Shown one piece after another: positions 19,154 to 29,793 of a DNA stretch of 64,000 nt. The translations under genes and the position numbers were made by a program. The DNA lies in the NCBI RefSeq assembly GCF_000235365.1, contig NC_016450.1:434001-498000 (forward strand), in the 5' to 3' direction. The notes below the pieces were generated by a model, which saw nothing but the letters and a program-made list of their open reading frames with translations, made no database searches and was not told the origin of the DNA. The first letter of the stretch is position 1; every line of letters begins with the position of its first letter. The stretch is from Eremothecium cymbalariae DBVPG#7215 (lineage: Eukaryota > Ascomycota > Saccharomycetes > Saccharomycetales > Saccharomycetaceae).

Positions 19154-20884
19154 CTAGCAGAATTGGCGAGGAACATTACCACATCTATCCTTACCAAAGT
19201 TAATTTTCAAATCTTTAAAGGTTGGTATCGATTTAATTTTATCAATCGCCAGAATAGCGCTGCTAATATTAGCAAAGTTGATGAAACAACAGTTCCTCTC
19301 GTATAGAAAGTTAATTTGCTCAACTTCACCAAATTCTTGAAATACTGATCTCAAAGAGGTTTCGGTGAAGATAGGCTGTTCCAATTTTCTATCATCCTCA
19401 AAGTCAATATTTCCCAAGTAAATGTTCCTTGAAGCACCACGGGAAACTGCCAAAGCTAGCGGATTGGGTAATGGACCTGAATGCTTACCCCAGCCAATCT
19501 TGCAACGCTTGTTGTGAATAGTTAATCCATGTAAGGAACTCATTGCATAAAACTGCGCAGCTGCTGTAGGATCGATGAAAGTGACAAAACAAACGTGACG
19601 ATCATTTAATAATTTAATGTGCTGTAACAGCCCACCGCGAACAGAATTGCAAATTTCTTCTAATTTGACATCCTTTGGCAAGTTGCCAAGGTAAATCGTC
19701 CTGTTCCCCAAATTGTTTGCACCACCAGCGCTAGTGGCGATTGCAGCCGCAGCTGCAGATTGCTGTAGTAAAGTTTGCGATATTAACTCTCTATCGTTAG
19801 AAAACAATGGCTCCATACCGGGCTGAATGCCTAAAAACTGCGCAGCGTTATGCTGCTGCGTCTTTGTGATGAATGCACATCTGTCTTTACCATAGAAAAT
19901 CTTTTTTTGTGCATAATACGGATTGACGTTGGCTAAATTTGCAACCACTTTAATGGCTGAAAAGATGGACGAGAAATGAACAAATGCGATTCCTTTCTCG
20001 GTCACAATCTTAACACTTTCAACTTCGCCAAAGTCTGCCAAGTCATTTCGTAATTTTTCTTCCGTGATCGTTTCCTCATTCGGATCTGCCCCCCATTGAG
20101 CACACATCTTCGGATTCGTATTAAGCTTCCCGAGATACACATTTCTAGTGGCCCCATCGTTATTAATACCGGCAGCCACAATTGGATCAATCTGCGTTGG
20201 CTTGCCCCATCCTATCTTGATGTCTCGGTCGTCAATGTTTAGTCGCTTCAAAATAGCATCAGAATGAAACAAAAGAGCAGAGTTCTCATCAACAAAAGAA
20301 ATAAATGCACACATCTTTTCCGGCAAAATCTTAACGTCCTCAACCACACCAGATCGAACATGGTCCAACAACTCCCGTGTGGTAATATATGGCGGTACAT
20401 TACCCAAATACACCGTTCTAGAAGGCGCAGATGTGAAATCCTTTGGATTACTCATCCGACTTGACTGGACTGCCATAGGGCGATGGCCCACCTGTGCTGG
20501 ATACTGCGCCATCATATTCATACCGGGCTGCTGCGGTTGCTGTTGCTGCGATAGCTGCTGTTCGAAAAGCTGCTGCTGCTGCTCCACAAGCTGCTGCGAA
20601 AACGATTCATTAGACGAATCTGAACACAATCCAGATGAATCATACCTGCCAGAGTTTTGTGGCATCACAAATGTATGAGCACCCTGAGAGTCATCATTAT
20701 AAGCTGCTGCCGCGGCTGTATTCACCCCCCACGTCTGATCATACATAGGGTCAGACCAGGCGTGCGGCCTATTAGACAACGAGAGATCAGATGTTGGAGT
20801 CATCGAATTCGATTCGCTCAATGGCGACTGCATTCGCGACGGATGCTGGAAATTCAAACCTTGGTAGGGATCTTGATATGTCAT
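19154..20884 (-). CDS. MRN1: Mrn1, four-RRM RNA-binding protein
   Basis: A 576-residue protein with a Gln/Ser-rich N-terminal 150 residues and four RRMs. Their RNP2-type motifs are TVYLGNVPP (about 155), NVYLGKLNT (about 245), TIYLGNLPK (about 395) and NIYLGNIDF (about 485). The paired KIGWGK and INFGKDRC motifs after the RRMs are typical of Mrn1. In S. cerevisiae Mrn1 (YPL184C) binds mRNAs, has genetic links to chromatin remodelling and splicing, and shapes expression of cell-wall and mitochondrial transcripts. The start is the ATG at 20884. The 1.8-kb upstream region is unusually long. Confidence 0.94.
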   Translation of the reverse strand: MTYQDPYQGLNFQHPSRMQSPLSESNSMTPTSDLSLSNRPHAWSDPMYDQTWGVNTAAAAAYNDDSQGAHTFVMPQNSGRYDSSGLCSDSSNESFSQQLVEQQQQLFEQQLSQQQQPQQPGMNMMAQYPAQVGHRPMAVQSSRMSNPKDFTSAPSRTVYLGNVPPYITTRELLDHVRSGVVEDVKILPEKMCAFISFVDENSALLFHSDAILKRLNIDDRDIKIGWGKPTQIDPIVAAGINNDGATRNVYLGKLNTNPKMCAQWGADPNEETITEEKLRNDLADFGEVESVKIVTEKGIAFVHFSSIFSAIKVVANLANVNPYYAQKKIFYGKDRCAFITKTQQHNAAQFLGIQPGMEPLFSNDRELISQTLLQQSAAAAAIATSAGGANNLGNRTIYLGNLPKDVKLEEICNSVRGGLLQHIKLLNDRHVCFVTFIDPTAAAQFYAMSSLHGLTIHNKRCKIGWGKHSGPLPNPLALAVSRGASRNIYLGNIDFEDDRKLEQPIFTETSLRSVFQEFGEVEQINFLYERNCCFINFANISSAILAIDKIKSIPTFKDLKINFGKDRCGNVPRQFC

Positions 20885-22687
20885 TAATCAACCACTATTA
20901 AACAAAAACAAACAACAATGACAAGAATCAAAAAAAATGCAATAATAATATTTTGCAAAAAAAAATAATATAACGATAATATTAATAAAACCCAAAAAAA
21001 GATCACAGAAAGCTTCTTTTTTCCTTCTTCCTTTTCTTTCGTTTTACCAAATAAAACACCAATATCCTGGGTTCCTTATCTTCTTTTCTTGTCCTTTCCC
21101 CCCAACCAATGTCAGTTTGTAATATACGCCAGGTGTACGTGTATGGGCCCAAAAATAAAATTAGTAGTACTTAATATAACAAAATAGTAGAATAACAGCT
21201 GGAATCCACAACTCAACCACGTATAAAGTAAAAAAGATAACAGAACAGCCGTGCCTCAAGATTAAACGTCTCTGGAATTCAATTCAAATTGAAAAATACA
21301 ACAATAAAATAACAAAATAACTTGGGAAGTGAATCAAAAAAAATTAACAAAAAATTAAAACTCAAAAGGAAAAACGAATATCTTATATTGGAAGATAGAA
21401 CAACTAACGCTTATCCAACTTTTATGTCTCTCTGAAAATGCCCACAGTTCCTTGATCGCACCCTGTATATAAATAATGAAATCAAACCAATCAAAATTCC
21501 ACCACCAAAACTTAAAAACAAATTATCTTGAAAAGAAAGATCAAAAAATCAAATAAATATCAAAAAAAGTTCCAATTCCAAAATAAAAAAACAATATATT
21601 ATTACTACGAAAACAAAAAGCCTTCCTTTTTCCTCTTATTCTCTATCTCTATCGTCTCTTCTGCTTCTTCTCTCTTCGTTTCTCTTCTCTTCCCCTGCGT
21701 TGTGTACCGTAAACCTTTTTATTCTCAGCAAATAAAAAATAAAAGCTCTCTTGTTCTTCCTCTACAACTTAGTTCCTTTCCCCTTTGCATAAAAAGAAAG
21801 CTCTCAAATCGATAGAATATATATATTAATATATATTAATATACCTAGAACCTCCTTCAATGGAACCTTCTATGACCAAATACGTGTATCTATCCGTTTT
21901 AGAAGGGAGAAATCGTTGTTGTTGAAAGTAATTAAAAACTGGTTGAAGGAAAAGGTGAAGTTCTAAAACAGAAAAAAATTATATAAAATTTGGTTGACTA
22001 GCTGCAGCTACAGAACTGAACGATGGATAGAAAAATCGACCTTGAAAAGAGAGTAGAGCAGTTGTTCAAGGCCTAGTGCTTCAATTCCGTCGTGTGTGCA
22101 AGGGGCGTGGTTGCGGGGCTTGGACAGGGGTTTACGTGGGTGTATGTGGATGATATGTACGTGTGTGTATGTTGGTGGTATATATAGTAGTAATTCTTTT
22201 GTGTATGTAGTTTTGGAGGGAGAAAACAGAAAGGGTTTTTCAAAGAAGCAGCTGGTCAAATGGGCCTAGAGATGGAGCTGGTGGCGTCTCCATCGGGTCC
22301 CCGCCGGCGGGGACCCGATGGAGAGGAGGGGTGATAGCAGAAGTTAGACTGGGTTTTGGCAATTGGGAGTTCCGAGTTGCTATGTACTGCAGCCAAGTTT
22401 TTTTTGTACAATGCCGCAAAAATGGTCAAGAATAGTTTAGTTTCGCCGCCACAGGATGTAACACGTGTAGTTTAGCAGGATTGAGCGATAATGGATATAT
22501 AGGTGGTCGTGTGGGTGTGGGGAGGATGTAGATAGAGTAGTTTTACGCAAGAATGGGTAGTTTTTGTACGGTGAGTGGCTGTTGCGAGTCATTGGGAAGG
22601 GTTGGGTGAACTGCTGAAGATATTTTCCGGCTGAGCAGGCATTGGGCTGGAGGGAGGATGGTAGGGAGTCCCACGGTTGGTGGGGGA
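20885..22687. promoter_or_regulatory. Long MRN1 upstream region
   Basis: 1.8 kb between the MRN1 start and the LIF1 stop. Near MRN1 it is A-rich with pyrimidine-rich patches (about 21600-21740). It also contains the 38-bp GC palindrome at 22287-22324. Short frames here are low-complexity and unsupported. A long leader or complex promoter for MRN1 is likely. Confidence 0.5.
22287..22324. repeat. Perfect 38-bp GC-rich palindrome
   Basis: The left arm TCTCCATCGGGTCCCCGCC is followed at once by its exact reverse complement, with no spacer. It stands out from AT-rich surroundings. As RNA it would form a strong hairpin; as DNA, a cruciform or dimer-binding site. The function is unknown. Confidence 0.95.
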
Positions 22688-23728
22688 TCATTCGGTTTCT
22701 GTGTCGGAGGCCGTTTCTGATTCCGTCACAGGATCTGTGACAGCGTCAGGCGGATGGTACGGCGCGAGAGAATGGGATGTGGGTTTGGTGAGGTGGGTGG
22801 TTGATGAGGTGTGGATAATCTTTGGATGGATGGACACTGCGGGTTGAAGTGAGGTATTATTTGTTGGGGTTTGGGGCGGAGGAGGAGACGTAGGGGCATG
22901 AGGAGACGCGAGGTCAGGGTGTGTAGTAGGGGTTGTGGTTGCCGACAGGTCCAATTGGTATTTTAATGGGGAGATTGATTTATTAATTCCTCTGAATTCG
23001 AAATCGTCAGGCTGGGGGATTCTGGGAGTCTCAAAATTGGATTTCAGGAGTTTGGGAGAGGGATGTGGTGAGGCTTCGATTCTTGGTGCACTGCTGGACG
23101 TGTCTGTCGATGCGAATTTGTGCATTATGGAGCTATCCGGTAAGTCTGCAGAGGGGGGGGACGGCGAGGGCGAGTAACCCTTGGATTCGATTGCAGCTGA
23201 TAGTTGCCTGATTTTAGCTTTTTTTGAATTAATTAAAGCTATCGATGCTTTTTTAGTTTTAGATAGTTCCTCTTTGAGTAATGCACACTTGTCTTCGCTA
23301 AGGCGCCACATTCGTGCCAGGTCCGCAATGACACATCGAAGAGTCCATGCATGATCCGAAGGCAAGTGTGGAAGATCATAACTTCCAATCTGCGGTAAAT
23401 CATATTCACGGAGCTCAGTAAGCATTTTGCTCGGATGATGTGCATCTGTATAGTCTGTTTCTTCGAGCACCCATCGTCCACAGCGTTCGATGACTAGCCA
23501 ATCTCTATATATAACGTCGGGTGATTCGTACCTTTCGTGAATAAAATCAAGAAACGGCTTTGAATCCAAATCCCATTTTGTTTCTCTTCCATCAACACCT
23601 ATTAACTTGTTGCGAGTATCAATCAATAAATCCGATTCTTCAGTATATACTCCCAATGTTTTAAAGACCTCACCGTGTTCGAATATCTTCACATAGAAGC
23701 ATTTACTATTCTCTGTTTTTATATTCAT
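22688..23728 (-). CDS. LIF1: Lif1 (XRCC4-like) end-joining factor
   Basis: A 346-residue protein with the XRCC4-family layout. There is a globular head of about 115 residues, then a charged coiled coil (about 130-175, with SKKAKIRQLSAAIESKG like the Lif1 segment EKKKKIREL), then a disordered Pro/Ser/Thr tail ending in acidic SETASDTETE. Lif1 holds DNA ligase IV (Dnl4) in non-homologous end joining. Sequence identity is low, as is normal for this family. The position between the alpha-factor gene and NBP35 matches YGL090W exactly. It is shorter than the S. cerevisiae protein (421 residues). Confidence 0.82.
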   Translation of the reverse strand: MNIKTENSKCFYVKIFEHGEVFKTLGVYTEESDLLIDTRNKLIGVDGRETKWDLDSKPFLDFIHERYESPDVIYRDWLVIERCGRWVLEETDYTDAHHPSKMLTELREYDLPQIGSYDLPHLPSDHAWTLRCVIADLARMWRLSEDKCALLKEELSKTKKASIALINSKKAKIRQLSAAIESKGYSPSPSPPSADLPDSSIMHKFASTDTSSSAPRIEASPHPSPKLLKSNFETPRIPQPDDFEFRGINKSISPLKYQLDLSATTTPTTHPDLASPHAPTSPPPPQTPTNNTSLQPAVSIHPKIIHTSSTTHLTKPTSHSLAPYHPPDAVTDPVTESETASDTETE

Positions 23729-24064
23729 TATATATAGCTGTTGAACTCAAAAGCCTTCTTTTTGGTACACTATTAAGTGGTCTGGTTGATAACTAACGAA
23801 CTAACGAATATTAGAAGCAAAAGAAGTGTTTAACTCTTCCGTTCCTTTTATTCCTTAAACCTTCATCGTTCTGCGTTTTGATAATTTTGTAAAATGACCG
23901 CCTTGTGGAATATTTGACATTGATGATGGCTTACAAACTTTGAAAAATTATACATGAAAAATCAAGTTGAAATGTTTTTTAGTCATCATCACCACTTTTG
24001 TTTAAAGATTGAGCAAGTATACAATAGTAACGCTTTAAGGTAGCAGCAGAAGCATTTTTAGGAG
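23729..24064. other. Divergent LIF1/NBP35 promoter region
   Basis: 336 AT-rich bases between divergent starts. No distinct element recognised. Confidence 0.5.
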
Positions 24065-25045
24065 ATGACAGAGGTTTTAGACAAGAACGAGGTGTATAAC
24101 AATGCTTATGAACTTAAGGAGCCTGAGCCTGAGCATTGTCCTGGTCCGGAATCCGAAAATGCAGGGAAAGGTGATGCTTGCCAAGGTTGTGCAAATAAAG
24201 AGATATGCGAATCTTTACCCAAGGGTCCTGATCCTGACATTCCTTTAATAACAGATAATCTTTCAAATATCAAGCATAAAATATTGGTTCTGTCAGGAAA
24301 GGGGGGTGTTGGTAAATCGACTTTTACTAGCATGCTAAGTTGGGCTTTGTCTGCAGATGAAGAGTTACAAGTTGGTGCGATGGATTTGGATATATGTGGA
24401 CCTTCGTTGCCGCACATGCTTGGATGTGTGAAGGAGATTGTGCATGAGTCTAGTGTAGGCTGGACGCCCGTATATGTGGCAGATAATTTGGCTACGATAT
24501 CTATACAGTTAATGTTACCAGACGACGACTCAGCAATTATATGGAGAGGTTCAAAGAAGAATGCGTTAATAAAGCGGTTTTTAAAGGATGTATATTGGGA
24601 TGATCTTGATTATTTGATCATAGATACTCCTCCAGGTACATCGGACGAGCATATTTCTGTTAACAACTTTATGAAAGAATCTGGTATTGATGGCGCTCTA
24701 ATAGTAACCACTCCTCAGGAAGTTGCTTTACTTGATGTAAGGAAAGAAATTAACTTTTGCAAGAAGGCAGGTATTAAGATATTAGGATTAGTCGAAAATA
24801 TGAGTGGGTTCGTATGCCCAAACTGCAAAGGTGAGTCTACCATTTTCAAACCAACTACAGGCGGTGGCAAAGCATTATGCAAAGAGTTGGGTATCAAATT
24901 TCTTGGTTCTGTACCTATAGATTCACGTATTGGTCAGTGCTGCGATAGAGGGGAAAGCTTTTTGGATATTTTCCCCGACAGTCCAGCCTCCAATGCCATT
25001 CTTAATGTGGTGGAATCATTACGGGATGCTGTTGGGGATTTTTAG
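24065..25045 (+). CDS. NBP35: Nbp35, cytosolic iron-sulfur scaffold ATPase
   Basis: Essential P-loop ATPase that, with Cfd1, assembles 4Fe-4S clusters in the cytosol for transfer to target proteins. All landmarks are present. The N-terminal cluster-binding cysteines are C25, C39, C42 and C48. The deviant Walker A is GKGGVGKST (from residue 79), and the bridging-cluster motif CPNC is C251/C254. The length is 326 residues, essentially the family length. The start is the ATG at 24065. Counterpart of YGL091C. A run of 13 C follows the gene at 25056-25068. Confidence 0.98.
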   Translation: MTEVLDKNEVYNNAYELKEPEPEHCPGPESENAGKGDACQGCANKEICESLPKGPDPDIPLITDNLSNIKHKILVLSGKGGVGKSTFTSMLSWALSADEELQVGAMDLDICGPSLPHMLGCVKEIVHESSVGWTPVYVADNLATISIQLMLPDDDSAIIWRGSKKNALIKRFLKDVYWDDLDYLIIDTPPGTSDEHISVNNFMKESGIDGALIVTTPQEVALLDVRKEINFCKKAGIKILGLVENMSGFVCPNCKGESTIFKPTTGGGKALCKELGIKFLGSVPIDSRIGQCCDRGESFLDIFPDSPASNAILNVVESLRDAVGDF

Positions 25046-25242
25046 TTAACTACAGCCCCCCCCCCCCCTCTCCCTCCATTTGTAAATGATCTTCATCCTT
25101 TCATGTTAATATGCATATAGTTACAATGAGCATATGTCGGCGCATTTGTTTCCTGAATATTTATGCTTCTTTATTCTGTAAACTCTATTTTCTTTATATT
25201 CATTTTCGATTATGATACATGATGGTACTTAAGTCATCTATT

Positions 25243-28200
25243 CTACAATGAGGCGAGGGAACGTTTTAAATATAAAGTTTCTGGTTGCCCTAGAGGCAAT
25301 GCAAGCAACCTATCCCTGAGAATGGAGGCTTCCAATGATTCTCTATACTTTTCCAAAAATATATGGCAAACCTTCTTAGATATGGCACAACATACAACAG
25401 ATACTTCCCTATATGTGGAAAATTCATTGAATAAAATTGGTAACTCATTAACTAATTTCATCAACAACTCTTTATCATCATTATTATCCAATACAATATT
25501 TGAATATTTTTCAAAAATTCCCAATCCTTTAGACCAGGAATCCATTTCATAAGAAGGGAATTCTTGTAGAAGTTTATGCAGAATCAGTAAATTCTTACTG
25601 GTTCCATCTAATATTAACCTTGGCGCAACGTTGGTAATTACTACTTTTTCCGCGGCAGAAAACATTTTAGCCTTGAGTAAATTTCTTGCTTCAGAGAGAT
25701 GATTTTTGTTATACTTGTCATATAAAGCCAAAAATTGGTAATAGATGTTCTCTGGAATTTTCAATCTTGATAATAATTCAGAGTTGGGAGCATTTGAAAA
25801 AAAGGTTATTTCTGAACTAATCAAAAAGTTAACTTGTTGCTTGGCAACACGATCATCTTGTAGGAAGCATAACACAAAAAGGGCTTCGTTGCGCATACCT
25901 TCAATTTTTAGTTGTTCCACAAACTGTAGAGTTATACGATCACGTAGTTCGCCTGAGATATTATAGTGGCTTAATATCTGAACAAAGAACCACGGTAGGT
26001 GAACGTCAAGTGATTTTTGGTATATTTTTAAGTTACCTATTAACACATCTGGACTAATATCTGGGCAATATAACTGCAAAATACTGGCAACAATATCATT
26101 CTTAGGAGGAGCGTTTCTGACAAAGGTGTTCTTTAAACTAGAAATAACCAGTTCTTCTAAAGACAACACATCAATATTGCCGTAAAATATCTGGAGTCCA
26201 AAATTTGCCAACCAAGATAGCTCTGCAGATACACTGATCATAGTGGAAGCGGCAAAAGGAGAGCCGGTCAATAATTGATAGATCTTCACAATGTTAGAAT
26301 CCACCTTAGCACCAACTTCCTTCCACTTTGCAAGTTGAGACTTTGCCAAATCCCTTACAAATGGATCATTAGAACCTAGCAGAGTAACTAGCACAGCCAA
26401 ATGATGATTATTACTAGCAATAGCAGCATTTGTTGCTCTAGTTATATCTCTCTTAACCAAATGTAAAAATATTGTTTCGATACCTCTAGATTTCGCTAAT
26501 TTGGCTTCTATTTCGGATTCAATCTCGCACACAATCCAGTCACATAACATTTCATATCTTTGCTTTTTAATTAAGACTTGCCTAACCTCTTCTTGTTCAA
26601 TATCTTCTTCTAATGTAACGGTATCAAATAAAACCGAGGCTAGTTTCCATATTCTATACTCTTGATCAAATTTTTCATAGGCTTTGGCAATGTCGGTAAA
26701 TGTTAGTGACCATCCCTTTATAATAGGATAATTGTTACCCCTTGACTCAAGAATAGCCGTTTTCAAAGATTTTTTAAAAACAATATCTATTGATGACTTA
26801 TAGGTATGCAAAGTAGATGCCAGGCGATGTTTATACCAATTTGATTTATTTGTTGCACCTTTGACAACTAGTGTAGAATCATTATTGAACTTCGCAATAT
26901 TTTGATGCGAAGATAGCTTCATCTTTCTCTGAATATATTTATAGGCTTCCATATTCTGTTTGAATGGCTTGAAAAGAATATCCTCCACATGCCCGGCCTT
27001 CTTCAATGAAGCAGGGGGAGCAAACACAGATTTGTAGGAATCACCAGCTAACTTTAACTGTTTTTGCCAATTAGATGAAACTTCCAATCTTGGATCCACT
27101 TCTAAACCTTCAAAGTCATCCTCTTCAACATCTGATGGTTCATATGGTTTTTCTTCCAGAAACTCCGGCATGGCTTCAGAATTTTCCTCAAAATTAGCAA
27201 ACATTACGGAATTAACGGATAGATCGTCTTTTATGGAGCTACTCATATCAACATCACCATCAGATGGGATCCGCACAATTTGATCAAACGTGCCGGGAAC
27301 AAAACCGTCATTATTCTTAGCAAATGCGGACCTTTTTGGGATTGCAACAATCCGCTGCTTAATTTCTTCTTGTTTGGCTGCTTCTAATTCTTCTTCGTCA
27401 ACTTCGACGTCTGAATCATTTATCAGCCCCCAAATACTGAAATGTTTCACCTTAAAAGTCCAAATACCACCATATGGCTTATAAGATATAAACTCCATTT
27501 CCCTCATGCATTTTAACCTTTTAACAAAGTACTGAACTTTTGAGATCTCAGATGTTCCCGTAATTGGCTGGTTTGTTCTCTTCTCGACAGGGTAGATACG
27601 TTCTAAGGATATTGTTGCTGGAACATTCAGGCCTTGTCCGATTGACGGCTTGATGGAATCATCAGGATACACTTCAACTGTTTTGTTTTCATTGAATGCA
27701 ATAACTCTCCCAAACAAGTTACCTCGAAAATCATCTTTAAAATCCGTTAAATCAACGTCTAAATCGAAAGAGATGCTGCCGTACCGCTTACGACCAATGA
27801 CAAAATTTGGAATAGCAGACAATTGTTTAATTGGTAACTTCTGTAATTGTTCGATAGACGGGGAACACCAGTATTCATCATTTGGGTTATCCTTTCCGGC
27901 AAATTCAATATCGTATCGCGTTTCAGAATTATCCTCGGTAGAATGCCCCTCGGCTTTTGTAAGCGTGAACACCTCGGAAGTGAGAGGTCTGTCGTCTCTA
28001 TTTTCCCCTAGAACCTTTACCTTAGTTATCGAACTGTTACCGCTTAATAAGCGTAACTTTTTAGCGGCACTCCTATTTGGATCAATCTTCAACTTTCGCA
28101 TATCTGATAAATCTGCCCTTTTAACCAGGGCATGAAATTGTTTGCTTTGCGGAATGTTCGTCGAGTTGCTTCCAAGAGACTTTAGATCTCTTAATCGCTG

Positions 28201-29250
28201 AGAAGCTTCTACAGTATCCTGATTCAATACCTTCCTAAAAGGGGAAAAAAGTCCTTGTGTGGTTTCTCTGCTTTTGATTGAATTCAATCTGGAGCTTAAT
28301 TTGCTAATTAACGTGGATTGATTACTCACAAGAAGGGGCGGAGGCGCTGCAGAAGACGTTGAAAACGTCCGTTTCTTCTCCACAGCAGACGGAAATTCGC
28401 TTACCTTCTTACCTTCCAAGGATGATGTTATAGATTCAGGCATGGTAGACACAGGAACAGAAGTCAACTGCAGCCCATATGGGTTAGATTTTAATGAATG
28501 CAGTTGTGTGTTCTGCTGCTGGGCGATGGGCTGACCAAACGCCATCTGCGGCTGGGAAGACGCGTTACCAAACAAATTATTATAGGGCTTTCTACCAAAA
28601 ATTTGATCATTCCCATCGGTACCTCCCGCCACTTTATTATCGAAGACACCTGCTTTGCTTGATGCCGTGCTGCAATTTGTCCCAGTTGCCAAAGAACTCG
28701 CAAATAATCCTCCGTTTGGCGCGGAGGAAGGGGCTACCGTTTTACCGTCGAAGAGCCCCCCAGGGGATGCAGAAGTATTCTTAGTAAGTATCGTGTTATT
28801 GCCAAATAAACTACCACCGTTGGCACCTAAGGGGTTTATGGCGGTGGGAACATTAGTAGAACTTGCATTTCCAAAAATACCCCCCGAGGGTGTGCTCGCA
28901 GTTGCATTATTAACACTTCCAAATAAAGTGCTTGTGTTGGGATTCGAGGTACTAGTATTATTGCCCTGACCAGACAACCCCCCTGCTTGCTGCCCTTGTG
29001 GGTTAGTCTGATTGAAAAGCCCCGTACCAGACGTCAATTTATTGCCAAATAGACCTCCAGATGGACTTGGGGTTGACACGTTATTTTGGTTATTGTTGTT
29101 AATGTTGTTGCTACTAGAATTACCAAACACACCACCATTTGGTTTCTGGTTAAGGGCAAACACAGTGTTTGCCGGAGTCGGAGTGGACGTCGGGGTGGAT
29201 GTATTTATACCACTGAATAGTGAGTTACCACCTGAGCTAGCGCCAAACAT
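25243..29250 (-). CDS. NUP145: Nup145 nucleoporin precursor, self-cleaving
   Basis: A 1335-residue precursor that cuts itself into Nup145N (FG nucleoporin) and Nup145C (a Y-complex scaffold subunit). The N-terminal third is Gly/Asn/Thr-rich with FG repeats (SGGLFGN, GGVFGNS, GGSLFGN). The autoproteolytic domain follows, with the cleavage motif KHFS. The predicted cut is Phe604/Ser605, next to the S. cerevisiae site (605/606). The rest is alpha-helical scaffold. The start is the ATG at 29250. Matches YGL092W and lies next to SPC105, as in S. cerevisiae. Confidence 0.97.
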   Translation of the reverse strand: MFGASSGGNSLFSGINTSTPTSTPTPANTVFALNQKPNGGVFGNSSSNNINNNNQNNVSTPSPSGGLFGNKLTSGTGLFNQTNPQGQQAGGLSGQGNNTSTSNPNTSTLFGSVNNATASTPSGGIFGNASSTNVPTAINPLGANGGSLFGNNTILTKNTSASPGGLFDGKTVAPSSAPNGGLFASSLATGTNCSTASSKAGVFDNKVAGGTDGNDQIFGRKPYNNLFGNASSQPQMAFGQPIAQQQNTQLHSLKSNPYGLQLTSVPVSTMPESITSSLEGKKVSEFPSAVEKKRTFSTSSAAPPPLLVSNQSTLISKLSSRLNSIKSRETTQGLFSPFRKVLNQDTVEASQRLRDLKSLGSNSTNIPQSKQFHALVKRADLSDMRKLKIDPNRSAAKKLRLLSGNSSITKVKVLGENRDDRPLTSEVFTLTKAEGHSTEDNSETRYDIEFAGKDNPNDEYWCSPSIEQLQKLPIKQLSAIPNFVIGRKRYGSISFDLDVDLTDFKDDFRGNLFGRVIAFNENKTVEVYPDDSIKPSIGQGLNVPATISLERIYPVEKRTNQPITGTSEISKVQYFVKRLKCMREMEFISYKPYGGIWTFKVKHFSIWGLINDSDVEVDEEELEAAKQEEIKQRIVAIPKRSAFAKNNDGFVPGTFDQIVRIPSDGDVDMSSSIKDDLSVNSVMFANFEENSEAMPEFLEEKPYEPSDVEEDDFEGLEVDPRLEVSSNWQKQLKLAGDSYKSVFAPPASLKKAGHVEDILFKPFKQNMEAYKYIQRKMKLSSHQNIAKFNNDSTLVVKGATNKSNWYKHRLASTLHTYKSSIDIVFKKSLKTAILESRGNNYPIIKGWSLTFTDIAKAYEKFDQEYRIWKLASVLFDTVTLEEDIEQEEVRQVLIKKQRYEMLCDWIVCEIESEIEAKLAKSRGIETIFLHLVKRDITRATNAAIASNNHHLAVLVTLLGSNDPFVRDLAKSQLAKWKEVGAKVDSNIVKIYQLLTGSPFAASTMISVSAELSWLANFGLQIFYGNIDVLSLEELVISSLKNTFVRNAPPKNDIVASILQLYCPDISPDVLIGNLKIYQKSLDVHLPWFFVQILSHYNISGELRDRITLQFVEQLKIEGMRNEALFVLCFLQDDRVAKQQVNFLISSEITFFSNAPNSELLSRLKIPENIYYQFLALYDKYNKNHLSEARNLLKAKMFSAAEKVVITNVAPRLILDGTSKNLLILHKLLQEFPSYEMDSWSKGLGIFEKYSNIVLDNNDDKELLMKLVNELPILFNEFSTYREVSVVCCAISKKVCHIFLEKYRESLEASILRDRLLALPLGQPETLYLKRSLASL

Positions 29251-29793
29251 TAAATTAAATGTATTGTTATGAATTCGGGGACGGTAGGGAAGAGTAATTT
29301 ACCCGAATCTAATGGGAAGTCACACAAATATCTTAATAACGCACAAACTTCACAGACCTAGTTTAAGTTCCTAATTTTGAAAAACAACAAAACACCTAAA
29401 CTGGGAATTGACGTGATTCCACTATACTAGGACACCCTGAGTGATGGTGTTTTTATGCTTCATCAAAACAATCTTTATACCTTAAAGAAATGTTCAAAAA
29501 AAAATTTGTCAATCACGAAGTTCGTTCTGAACTATGGTCGGGTAAGTGGATAGAAGGTTTGTACGACGTGAAAAGTCTACGCATTAATGTAGCTCCATGC
29601 ATCGCATGCGCGTCAAGCAATAGCATTAAATGGTAACCAGGGGTATCCAAGGAGAGTGTGGGAATAGGATATTGTATATTTACAAACAGAGATTAAATAT
29701 TATACCGCTTGAACGAAGAAGTTTGGTATCGTATGACATGATAGTATCGGAATGAACAGGTTGATGGGGTGGCGAGAGACACAAAACGGGGTC
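29251..29793. other. Intergenic NUP145/SPC105
   Basis: 543 bases upstream of NUP145 and downstream of SPC105. No RNA gene or repeat seen; promoter elements not identified. Confidence 0.5.

Noticed and set aside
22437..22691. 84-codon minus-strand frame next to the LIF1 stop
   Set aside because: It is Pro/Ser/His-rich low complexity, overlaps the LIF1 end, and has no recognisable homology.
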